A DNA stretch of 9,359 bases, taken from assembly GCA_016282555.1 (NCBI GenBank), contig JAEEKU010000055.1, forward strand, positions 1 through 9,359. Direction: 5' to 3'. Below the pieces are notes generated by a model, which was given only the letters and a program-made list of their open reading frames with translations, did not search any database and was not told where the DNA came from. This DNA is from Methanomassiliicoccaceae archaeon. Lineage in GTDB: Archaea > Thermoplasmatota > Thermoplasmata > Methanomassiliicoccales > Methanomethylophilaceae. Position 1 is the first letter of the stretch. Every line of letters begins with the position of its first letter. Positions 1 to 5,300 of the stretch are shown piece by piece. Made by a program: the position numbers and the translations under genes.

Positions 1-1
1 A

Positions 2-78
2 TGGTGCCCGCGCCGGGATTCGAACCCGGGTCAAGAGATCCGCAATCTCACAGGATATCCAAGCTACCCCACGCGGGC
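2..78 (-). tRNA. tRNA-Arg (anticodon GCG), CCA encoded
   Basis: Read on the minus strand this folds as a cloverleaf. The acceptor arm GCCCGCG pairs perfectly with CGCGGGC. The T arm is CCGGG-TTCGAAT-CCCGG. The D loop carries GG followed by A. The anticodon arm has GAGA/TCTC closing the 7-base loop TTGCGGA, so positions 34-36 are GCG, reading CGC and CGU arginine codons. A after GG in the D loop fits the A20 arginine identity element. The discriminator is A (position 5) and CCA is encoded (positions 2-4). The fifth anticodon-stem pair would be a U-U mismatch and the variable loop would be only 4 bases. An alternative frame giving TGC (Ala) pairs worse and lacks the G3-U70 pair expected of tRNA-Ala. 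Confidence 0.93.
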
Positions 79-98
79 GTTTTTCGATAACCACAAGG

Positions 99-106
99 GT
101 TTAAGG
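99..106 (-). promoter_or_regulatory. TATA-like box for tRNA-Arg
   Basis: On the minus strand CCTTAAAC is centred about 25 bases before the tRNA 5' end, the usual archaeal TATA distance. It lies in the 36-base gap after the eS17 stop, so the tRNA may have its own promoter or may also be processed from an eS17 transcript. Assigned by position and composition only. Confidence 0.5.
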
Positions 107-114
107 CGTTTGTC

Positions 115-306
115 TCATGCTTCGGGACGGGACAGGTAGCGGGTGATGTAACCGGCGATCCTGTTTCTCATCGTCACGGACGAAACATCAGTAAGGGAAC
201 TGACCATCTCCTTGTTATCCTCGAAGTTCTTGCTGAACGCCTGGGGATATTTGTTGACCAGATCGATGGACACCCTTTTGATATAGGTGGGTCTTATTCT
301 TCCCAT
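115..306 (-). CDS. rps17e: Small ribosomal subunit protein eS17 (S17e)
   Basis: This 63-residue protein is a component of the small ribosomal subunit in archaea and eukaryotes and is absent from bacteria. The start MGRIRPTYIKRV and the block RNRIAGYITRYLSR near the end are the hallmark S17e sequences, and the length matches archaeal S17e, which is little more than the N-terminal half of the eukaryotic protein. The ATG at 306 is chosen over an in-frame GTG three codons upstream. The family starts at MGR, and GGTG, a good archaeal Shine-Dalgarno core, lies 6 bases before this ATG; the alternative GTG is part of that site. The gene precedes tRNA-Arg on the same strand, 36 bases away. A TATA-like box lies about 40 bases upstream of the start. 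Confidence 0.95.
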   Translation of the reverse strand: MGRIRPTYIKRVSIDLVNKYPQAFSKNFEDNKEMVSSLTDVSSVTMRNRIAGYITRYLSRPEA

Positions 307-340
307 GTATTTCACCGAGTAAACTCTGCATGGGAGTGCT

Positions 341-352
341 ATATTTAAAATT
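341..352 (-). promoter_or_regulatory. TATA-like box for eS17
   Basis: The minus strand reads AATTTTAAATAT, one of the most AT-rich stretches nearby and a good archaeal TATA match. It would start transcription near position 319, leaving a leader of about a dozen bases that contains the GGTG site. The sequence is nearly symmetrical, so it could also serve rightward transcription toward the SUFU gene. Confidence 0.55.
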
Positions 353-490
353 AGTTATTGCGGCCGCCTGCTGCGGAATTATCTGTACATTTTGAGACTT
401 CTGTTCGGATGTTTTTGTATTCTTTCTGCACGGGAAAATGATCTGCGGCCCGGAGAAGTTATTTACTGTTCTGCAGTACTTCGCCGATTC

Positions 491-541
491 AGTTCGGAAC
501 CAGTTCGGAACCAGTTCGGAACCAGTCCGGAACCAGTCCGG
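491..541. repeat. Tandem array of an 11-bp palindromic unit, about 4.6 copies
   Basis: Units begin at 491, 502, 513, 524 and 535. The first three are identical (agttcggaacc), the fourth is agtccggaacc, and the fifth stops after agtccgg. Each full unit contains the hyphenated palindrome GTTC-G-GAAC (GTCC-G-GAAC in the fourth). The 11-base period is close to one DNA turn, so equivalent bases lie on one face of the helix. The array sits 73-123 bases before the SUFU start codon. Possible roles are an array of operator sites, an RNA-structured leader, or a simple minisatellite; the sequence alone does not decide. Confidence 0.9.
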
Positions 542-552
542 AGTTGCCGGAC
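536..552. other. Hairpin GTCCGG-AGTTG-CCGGAC ending the array
   Basis: A perfect 6-base inverted repeat with a 5-base loop. Its left arm is the truncated last array copy and its right arm is unique sequence. No T-run follows, so it does not look like an intrinsic terminator. It could be an operator half-site pair or a structured element in a leader. Confidence 0.6.
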
Positions 553-575
553 AGAATGCGCAGTGCGGAAACAGA

Positions 576-580
576 TTTAT
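576..580 (+). promoter_or_regulatory. Weak TATA candidate for the SUFU gene
   Basis: TTTAT within gatttatttt lies about 35 bases before the ATG at 614 and would give a short leader containing the Shine-Dalgarno site. If right, the tandem array lies just upstream of the basal promoter, a position suited to an activator. The match is poor and alternatives at 341-352 or 458-465 are possible. Confidence 0.25.
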
Positions 581-613
581 TTTCAGAATACGTCCCTGCG
601 AACGGGAGTGAAT

Positions 614-1276
614 ATGGATAAAGAGGAATTTCTGAGGCTCGTGGAAGAGGAGGGATACGCTCCCGGATGGGACGCTATAGATGCCGCTTTTGAAAAACTG
701 TATCCCGGGCAGGAACCGGATCATTTTGTGACAAAACTGACGGAACGTGCTGTTTCCGGAGGGGACGAGTACCTTGACGGTTATTCGGTTTATACTTCTC
801 CCAAGGGGTACAAGCACATCGTAACCTACGGCATGACGTTTTTGTACGGCGAAGAAGAGGCGTTCGGAGGGGAATGGAACGGCTGGGGCTACGAGATGAC
901 CATCAAACTGAAAGAAGCCGAAACGAAGAACTGTATGTGGGCGATGCAGGTGCTTTCGAATCTGGCCAGATACACTTACGAGTCCGATAAATATTTCGAG
1001 CCGTATCACTTCGCGGAGGGAAACGGGTCGCCGCTGCATACGGGGACAGACTCCAGGATAACGGCGCTTATGGCAGTATACTACACAGAAGCGGAGACCC
1101 AGACAAGCGTTTGCGGAAAGACGGAATTTATCCAGTTTGTCGGCATCACGGAAGACGAGCTGCAGCTGCTTATCGAGGATCCTTCCAAAGCCCGCATTCT
1201 GGCTGATGCGATGAAAGCCGACGGCAATCCGGATCTCGTAACCGATATGAAAAGAACGAAATCATACATTGTCTGA
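614..1276 (+). CDS. SUFU (suppressor of fused) domain protein
   Basis: This 220-residue protein is a single SUFU domain. Recognisable blocks in order are AFEKLYPGQEPDHF (25-38), LDGYSVY (54-60), HIVTYGMTFLYG (68-79), GEWNGWGYEMTIKL (86-99), a WAMQVLSNLARY segment, an HTGTDSRITALM segment, and KTEFIQFVGIT followed by DLVTDMKRTKSY at the end. These closely match stand-alone SUFU proteins of gut bacteria. The ATG at 614 is chosen because GGGAG ends 5 bases upstream and the family begins about 19 residues before the conserved Trp; the frame is open upstream to 392 without similarity. Bacterial SUFU proteins have been proposed as immunity proteins of polymorphic toxins, but no toxin or secretion gene is adjacent, so the role here is unknown. 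Transfer from bacteria is likely by inference. Confidence 0.9.
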   Translation: MDKEEFLRLVEEEGYAPGWDAIDAAFEKLYPGQEPDHFVTKLTERAVSGGDEYLDGYSVYTSPKGYKHIVTYGMTFLYGEEEAFGGEWNGWGYEMTIKLKEAETKNCMWAMQVLSNLARYTYESDKYFEPYHFAEGNGSPLHTGTDSRITALMAVYYTEAETQTSVCGKTEFIQFVGITEDELQLLIEDPSKARILADAMKADGNPDLVTDMKRTKSYIV

Positions 1277-1293
1277 AACCGTCTGTTATGTGT

Positions 1294-1317
1294 CACGGGC
1301 GGTTCAGCCGATCCGTG
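1294..1317. other. Imperfect hairpin downstream of the SUFU gene
   Basis: CACG (1294-1297) pairs with CGTG (1314-1317), and GGC (1298-1300) pairs with GCC (1307-1309) inside it, with a 4-base bulge. It begins 17 bases after the SUFU stop and has no following T-run. It could affect 3' end formation, but support is weak. The rest of the 135-base gap to trpS shows only the trpS promoter. Confidence 0.3.
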
Positions 1318-1378
1318 CCGCGGCCTGCCCCCGGCGGAGCGTTCAGTTATTGCCCTGTTCATTTGCGGCGGGAACCAA

Positions 1379-1389
1379 ACTTAATTATC
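1379..1389 (+). promoter_or_regulatory. TATA-like box for trpS
   Basis: ACTTAATTATC is centred 28 bases before the trpS ATG at 1412, in an otherwise GC-rich stretch. This spacing puts the transcription start at or next to the ATG, so the trpS-pheS mRNA is probably leaderless. This agrees with the lack of a Shine-Dalgarno site before trpS. Confidence 0.6.
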
Positions 1390-1411
1390 TGTGTGCGCAT
1401 CAGCCGCCTGT

Positions 1412-2536
1412 ATGGCCGAAGATTTCAAGGTTACGCCGTGGGAGGTTACCGGCGACATAGATTACGACAGGCTGCAGCAGCAGTTCGGCACTGCCCCCAT
1501 CGACGATGCTTTGAAGCAGAGATTATCCCGTTACGGACCTCTTCATTTCATGATTAACCGCGGAATCTTCTATTCCCACAGGGATCTGGTCCAGATTCTG
1601 GATCGGTATGACAACGGCGGAAGGTTCGTCCTGTACACGGGCAGGGGGCCGTCTGGAAATACGCACCTGGGCCACCTGATGCCGTGGATATTCAACAAAT
1701 GGGTCCAGGATACCTTCGGAACGGAGATGCTGTTCCAGATGACCGATGACGAGAAATTCCTGTTCAAAGAGAAGCTGGATCTCACTGACACGTCCGCGAT
1801 GGCATACGAGAACGCCCTGGATTTCATAGCGCTGGGATTCGATCCGAAAAAAACCAGAATCATTCTGAATACGAAAAACATAGATGTGCTTTATCCGATT
1901 GCGCTGAGAGTCTCCAAAAAAGTCACGTTCAGCACCGCCAAGGCGGTTTTCGGTTTCGACGATTCCACTCATATAGGCCAGATTTTCTACACCACCCTTC
2001 AGTCGGTTCCCGCGTTTCTTCCGACCGAGGAATGCGGGGAGCAGATTCCCGTGCTCATTCCCTGCGGAATCGATCAGGATCCGCATTTCAGGGTTACCCG
2101 CGACGTCGCGCCGGGACTGGGATATCCCAAGCCCTCTCAGATTTATTGCAAAATGTTCCCCGCGCTCTCGGGCGCCGATAAAATGTCCTCGTCCGACGAG
2201 AACGCCACCATATACACGACGGATTCCCCCAAAACTGTGAAAAAGAAAGTCGGAAGGGCGTTCACCGGAGGATGCGTCTCCGTGGAGGAGCAGAGGCAGA
2301 AAGGGGGAAGCCCGGAGGTCTGCGCGGTTTTCAAGTACTTTTATTATCTCTTCGAGAAAGACGATGCCAGAATAAACGAGACGGCGGAAAAATGCCGCAG
2401 CGGCGCCATCCTCTGCGGAGAATGCAAAGCCTGTCTTACGGAAAAGATCAACGTGTTTCTGGAAACGCATCAGGAAAAGAGAGAAAAAGCGAAGGATGTC
2501 ATCGCAGACATGGCTTACAACGGTTTCAAATGGTGA
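1412..2536 (+). CDS. trpS: Tryptophanyl-tRNA synthetase, archaeal/eukaryal type
   Basis: This cytosolic class Ic synthetase joins tryptophan to tRNA-Trp using ATP. At 374 residues it has the archaeal length. The Rossmann-fold signatures are GRGPSGNTHLGH, with the HIGH-type motif HLGH at residues 85-88, and the KMSSS loop at 257-261 within SGADKMSSSDENATI. FQMTDDEKFLFKE and IPCGIDQDPHFRVTRD are further typical TrpRS blocks. Near the C-terminus CGECKAC resembles the paired cysteines common in archaeal homologues. A GTG seven codons upstream (1391) is possible, but ATG 1412 suits the TATA spacing and family start (MAEDFKVTPWEV). No Shine-Dalgarno site is visible, consistent with leaderless translation. 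It is followed by pheS, whose ribosome-binding site overlaps the last codon and stop. Confidence 0.97.
   Translation: MAEDFKVTPWEVTGDIDYDRLQQQFGTAPIDDALKQRLSRYGPLHFMINRGIFYSHRDLVQILDRYDNGGRFVLYTGRGPSGNTHLGHLMPWIFNKWVQDTFGTEMLFQMTDDEKFLFKEKLDLTDTSAMAYENALDFIALGFDPKKTRIILNTKNIDVLYPIALRVSKKVTFSTAKAVFGFDDSTHIGQIFYTTLQSVPAFLPTEECGEQIPVLIPCGIDQDPHFRVTRDVAPGLGYPKPSQIYCKMFPALSGADKMSSSDENATIYTTDSPKTVKKKVGRAFTGGCVSVEEQRQKGGSPEVCAVFKYFYYLFEKDDARINETAEKCRSGAILCGECKACLTEKINVFLETHQEKREKAKDVIADMAYNGFKW
2532..2536 (+). promoter_or_regulatory. Ribosome-binding site of pheS inside the end of trpS
   Basis: GGTGA is built from the last two bases of the final trpS Trp codon plus the TGA stop. It lies 5 bases before the ATG at 2542. 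A ribosome terminating trpS would sit on the pheS initiation site, so the two genes are probably translationally coupled. This decides for ATG 2542 over the ATG at 2530. Confidence 0.75.
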
Positions 2537-2541
2537 TTTTA

Positions 2542-4050
2542 ATGGAGTTTGCCGAGATTTTGGAAGGACTCAGCTATAACGAGAAAAGGCTGCTTATCGC
2601 ACTCGAGAAGGAGGGCGGAAAAGCCCGCTTATCGGAACTTATAGAAAACGGCAGTTTCGGTCTCGAGGTAGAGGCGATGGGCGCGGCTTCGTGGCTGGAA
2701 TCCAAAGGTCTTGCTTCCGTTTCCGAGACTTCCGAGAAGTTTTACGTTTTATCCGACAAATCCGCCGGAAGCGGCCTGCCGGAGAGGAAGGCGCTGGATC
2801 TGATCTCGAAGGCCGGCGGCTCTCTGTCCATGGCTGATCTCGCGGATTCCATGCCCGGCGGCGAGGATAAAATAGCAGTCGGATGGCTGAAAAGGAAGAA
2901 ACTCGCGGATATCGACGGCAGCAAATCTCTGGTGCTTACGGAAGCCGGAAAGGCTGCGGTGTCTGAAGAGATGCCCGAGGAGATTCTCCTTAAGAAGCTG
3001 ATTTCCGGCCCCGTTCCGGAGAAGGAGGCGGACGCTTCCGCCGTATCCAACCTGAAGGGCCGCAAAGGCATGATCTCCGAGAAGATCGTCACGGAGAGGA
3101 TTCTGTCCCTCACCGGAGACGGAATGAGGGCGGCGCGCTCCGGACTGGTTCTCAGGCCTCAGATCACAGACGTCACCGATCGCATGATCCAGAACGGCGA
3201 GTGGAAAAACGCCGATATCAGAAAATACGACATCCAGGCGTTCGTGCCTTCCGCCGTTCCCGCGAAAAAGCATCCGCTCACCCGCCTGGGCGCGGAGGTG
3301 AGAAGACTGTTCATGGACATGGGATTCACGGAGATGTCATCGGAGTACGTGCAGCCCGCATTCTGGAATCTGGACGTTCTCTACACTCCGCAGGATCATC
3401 CCGCGAGGGATCTCCAGGACACGTTCTATCTCGAGGAGCCTTCGAAAATTCCCGTCGACGACGAGGATCTGCTCGAACAGGTGAGAAACATACACGAGAA
3501 CGGAGGCGGAACCGGATCCACCGGATGGGGCGGAAAATGGTCCAGGGAGAAGGCCGAATCGGCTCTTCTGAGGACTCACAGCACCGTCAGCAGCATCAAA
3601 TACATTGCCGAGCACCCTCAGGCCCCTCTCAAGGCGTTTTCGATCTCCAGAATATTCAGGAAAGAATCGATAGATTCGACCCATCTTCCCGAATTCACTC
3701 AGATCGAAGGCATCGTGATCGACGAGAACGCGGATTTCGACATGCTCGTCACCCTCATAAGGGAATTCTACGCCAGAATGGGATTCGACACCATCCGCAT
3801 CCGTCCGGCGTATTTCCCGTATACCGAGCCCTCTCTGGAGCTCGAAGTGTTCTTCAACGGGAAATGGATGGAGCTCGGAGGGGCCGGAATATTCAGACCG
3901 GAAGTCGTGGAGCCCCTCGGGGTGAGGCATCCTGTTCTGGCATGGGGATTCGGATTCGAAAGGCTCGCGATGCTCAAATGGGATATCAAGGATATCAGGG
4001 AGCTGTACATCTCCGATCTGGACACCCTTAAGGAGAATCCGGTCCTCTGA
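2542..4050 (+). CDS. pheS: Phenylalanyl-tRNA synthetase alpha subunit, archaeal type
   Basis: This is the catalytic subunit of the (alpha-beta)2 class II enzyme that charges tRNA-Phe. It has 502 residues, the archaeal/eukaryal length. Roughly the first 200 residues are helix-turn-helix-like modules (SYNEKRLLIALEKEGG; PERKALDLISKAGGSLSMADLADS). The catalytic domain begins at HPLTRLGAEVRRLFMDMGF (about residue 244), followed by QDHPARDLQDTFYL. Motif 2 is RIFRKESIDSTHLPEFTQIEG (about 370-390), and motif 3 is WGFGFERLAML (about 468-478). The open frame reaches back to 2272, inside trpS, without similarity; ATG 2542 has the GGTGA site. The beta subunit gene pheT is not adjacent, so it must lie elsewhere, as in many archaea. 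The 3' end overlaps the convergent regulator by 23 bases. Confidence 0.97.
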   Translation: MEFAEILEGLSYNEKRLLIALEKEGGKARLSELIENGSFGLEVEAMGAASWLESKGLASVSETSEKFYVLSDKSAGSGLPERKALDLISKAGGSLSMADLADSMPGGEDKIAVGWLKRKKLADIDGSKSLVLTEAGKAAVSEEMPEEILLKKLISGPVPEKEADASAVSNLKGRKGMISEKIVTERILSLTGDGMRAARSGLVLRPQITDVTDRMIQNGEWKNADIRKYDIQAFVPSAVPAKKHPLTRLGAEVRRLFMDMGFTEMSSEYVQPAFWNLDVLYTPQDHPARDLQDTFYLEEPSKIPVDDEDLLEQVRNIHENGGGTGSTGWGGKWSREKAESALLRTHSTVSSIKYIAEHPQAPLKAFSISRIFRKESIDSTHLPEFTQIEGIVIDENADFDMLVTLIREFYARMGFDTIRIRPAYFPYTEPSLELEVFFNGKWMELGGAGIFRPEVVEPLGVRHPVLAWGFGFERLAMLKWDIKDIRELYISDLDTLKENPVL

Positions 4051-5197
4051 TTCCTTTTCTGGAGGCTTCCGCCGCGGTTTTCAAAGCTTCCGCAGCCGCG
4101 GCGTTCCCCGTCTCCCGGCAGGCGGCGGACTCCTCCTCCAGAACCTCGTCCATCCTGAACAGGCAGCCCGATTCCATCATTCTTTTCCTGCACATTCTCA
4201 GGTATACCAGCGCCTCTTCGTATCTTCCCGCCGCGTTCATGCATTTTCCCAGAGCGAGAGACGAGAGCACGTCTCCGGAGTAAGTGTCCAGAGCGGCCGA
4301 GAGGGCCTCGCCGGCGCGGTTCTCCTTGAGAAGTATCTCCGCCAGAAGCGGACCGGTTACGGTTCTTCCGGGGTCGTCCGTAATTTCCAGAATTTCGCGG
4401 GCTTTATCCGTGAAACCGAGCCTCAGAGCGAGCAGAACCGTCTCCGCGCACAATTCCGTATTCTTGGGAGAGCAGATTTCTGTAAGGGCGCTCAGCGTGT
4501 CCGGGGTGCCCGTTTCCAGAATGCGGTGCCTGTTCGTCTCCGCCAGTCTCGCAGCCTCTCTCAGCCTTCCCGCCTTCGCCAGGTGGTAGAGCCTTTCGAA
4601 CAGGCCGTCCGTCTCCCGGTAAAGGTCGGCCGCCATGCTGTGCCAGTTTCTGATCTCGCCCGGATCCGCCGTCCCGAGAAGCCTCTCTCTGGCGTCCGGG
4701 GAGATCCACAGATTCCCTTTGGAATCGAAGGGGATCGCCGGTCCGGCATCGAATCCTAGATCCTTTCTGTTCAGTTTTTTCCTGGTTACGCACAGCATCC
4801 CCGCGGTTCTCCTCTCCGGTCCCGGAAGCTCCGCCATAGCTTTGGAATCCAGGCGGTTTATTCCCAGCTCCAGTTTAAGTTCGGATTCCGGTACGCCGGA
4901 TCTTCTCAGCTCCGCGAGAAATTCGGTGATCTTCGTTTTTCCGGGTTCGGTCAGGAAGTAGATTTTCCTTTTCACTTTGCTCCGGGAGCCTTTGATGCGT
5001 GACAGACCTTCGGTGACCAGCCCCGCTTTCCTGAGGCGGATGAGGGCCGTGCTGGCGTGGGAGCGGGTTATTCCTACCGAGGCCGCGATCCCGTCCTGGG
5101 TGATCTCGGCGGGGGCGCCGTACTCGATGCTGCGCTCTATGTTGTTGAATTCGATGAGATGGAGAAGGATCATCTGCCGGACGCTGTAGTTGTACAT
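4028..5197 (-). CDS. Winged-helix DNA-binding protein with C-terminal TPR-like helices
   Basis: This 389-residue protein is probably a cytosolic transcription regulator. Residues about 5-95 form a MarR/IclR-like winged helix: ITQDGIAASVGITRSHASTALIRLRKAGLV (32-61) is the helix-turn-helix and recognition helix, and a basic wing (RIKGSRSKVKRKIYFLT) follows. After about 150, ISPDARERLLG..EIRNWHSMAADLYRE and ERLYHLAKAGRLREAARLAE resemble the segment that joins the ATPase core to TPR helices in MalT-like STAND regulators. More paired helices follow, such as AGRYEEALVYLRMCRKRM. No P-loop or other ATPase motif is visible. The ATG at 5197 is the first in frame; a later ATG at 5173 is possible. It is divergent from dtdA and overlaps the pheS 3' end by 23 bases. 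Its target is unknown. Confidence 0.75.
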   Translation of the reverse strand: MYNYSVRQMILLHLIEFNNIERSIEYGAPAEITQDGIAASVGITRSHASTALIRLRKAGLVTEGLSRIKGSRSKVKRKIYFLTEPGKTKITEFLAELRRSGVPESELKLELGINRLDSKAMAELPGPERRTAGMLCVTRKKLNRKDLGFDAGPAIPFDSKGNLWISPDARERLLGTADPGEIRNWHSMAADLYRETDGLFERLYHLAKAGRLREAARLAETNRHRILETGTPDTLSALTEICSPKNTELCAETVLLALRLGFTDKAREILEITDDPGRTVTGPLLAEILLKENRAGEALSAALDTYSGDVLSSLALGKCMNAAGRYEEALVYLRMCRKRMMESGCLFRMDEVLEEESAACRETGNAAAAEALKTAAEASRKGIRGPDSP

Positions 5198-5300
5198 GCG
5201 CGTTACTCGCCGTCATCTGATATGGCCGGTTCCTTCCGGGATTAATGCTGTGAACCCGAGTTTCGCAAGATTGATTAGACGATTCCGCATTCCGCCGGAT
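5198..5300. promoter_or_regulatory. Divergent promoter region between the winged-helix gene and dtdA
   Basis: Leftward, CCATATCAG (minus strand, 5217-5225) is centred about 25 bases before the regulator ATG and could drive a leaderless transcript. Rightward, attaatgc (5241-5248) and attgatta (5270-5277) are weak TATA candidates for dtdA; the second is about 27 bases before its ATG. No strong Shine-Dalgarno site precedes either gene. A divergent regulator often controls its own shared promoter region, but I see no clear palindromic operator. Confidence 0.35.

Larger units (their letters stand above)
307..613. other. Gene-free region with repeats between eS17 and the SUFU gene
   Basis: No convincing gene lies here. 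From left to right it holds the eS17 TATA-like box (341-352), an isolated gttcggat (403-410) resembling the repeat unit downstream, and a T-rich run (about 409-425). Next is a perfect inverted repeat TACTG-ttctg-CAGTA (464-478), then the 11-bp tandem array (491-541), a hairpin (536-552) and a weak TATA candidate (576-580). The SUFU reading frame is open leftward to an ATG at 392. That stretch has no family similarity and crosses an 11-base repeat that shifts frame with each copy, so I regard it as noncoding. Confidence 0.6.

Noticed and set aside
2..78. tRNA-Ala with anticodon TGC
   Set aside because: This register breaks the anticodon stem and lacks the G3-U70 pair; the GCG register keeps U33 and four stem pairs.
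360..367. Perfect 8-base palindrome GCGGCCGC
   Set aside because: An isolated GC palindrome of this length is not informative and has no partner site or loop structure.
491..541. CRISPR array
   Set aside because: The units are 11 bases long with no spacers between them and no cas genes nearby.
392..613. N-terminal extension of the SUFU protein to an ATG at 392
   Set aside because: The stretch has no SUFU similarity, runs through an 11-base repeat that changes frame with each copy, and a good ribosome-binding site serves the ATG at 614.
614..1276. Complete toxin-immunity locus around the SUFU gene
   Set aside because: The neighbours are eS17, tRNA-Arg and trpS; no toxin, secretion or contact-system gene and no mobile element ends are visible.
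1523..2470. A long minus-strand frame inside trpS
   Set aside because: It is entirely antisense to an intact, unmistakable TrpRS gene and shows no recognisable motif.
3201..4031. Plus-strand frame of 276 codons within pheS
   Set aside because: It is the shifted frame of the PheRS catalytic domain, very rich in Arg, His and Gly, with no family similarity.
5190..5300. N-terminal extension of dtdA to 5190
   Set aside because: The extra 37 residues lack similarity and occupy the divergent promoter region; the family start matches ATG 5301.
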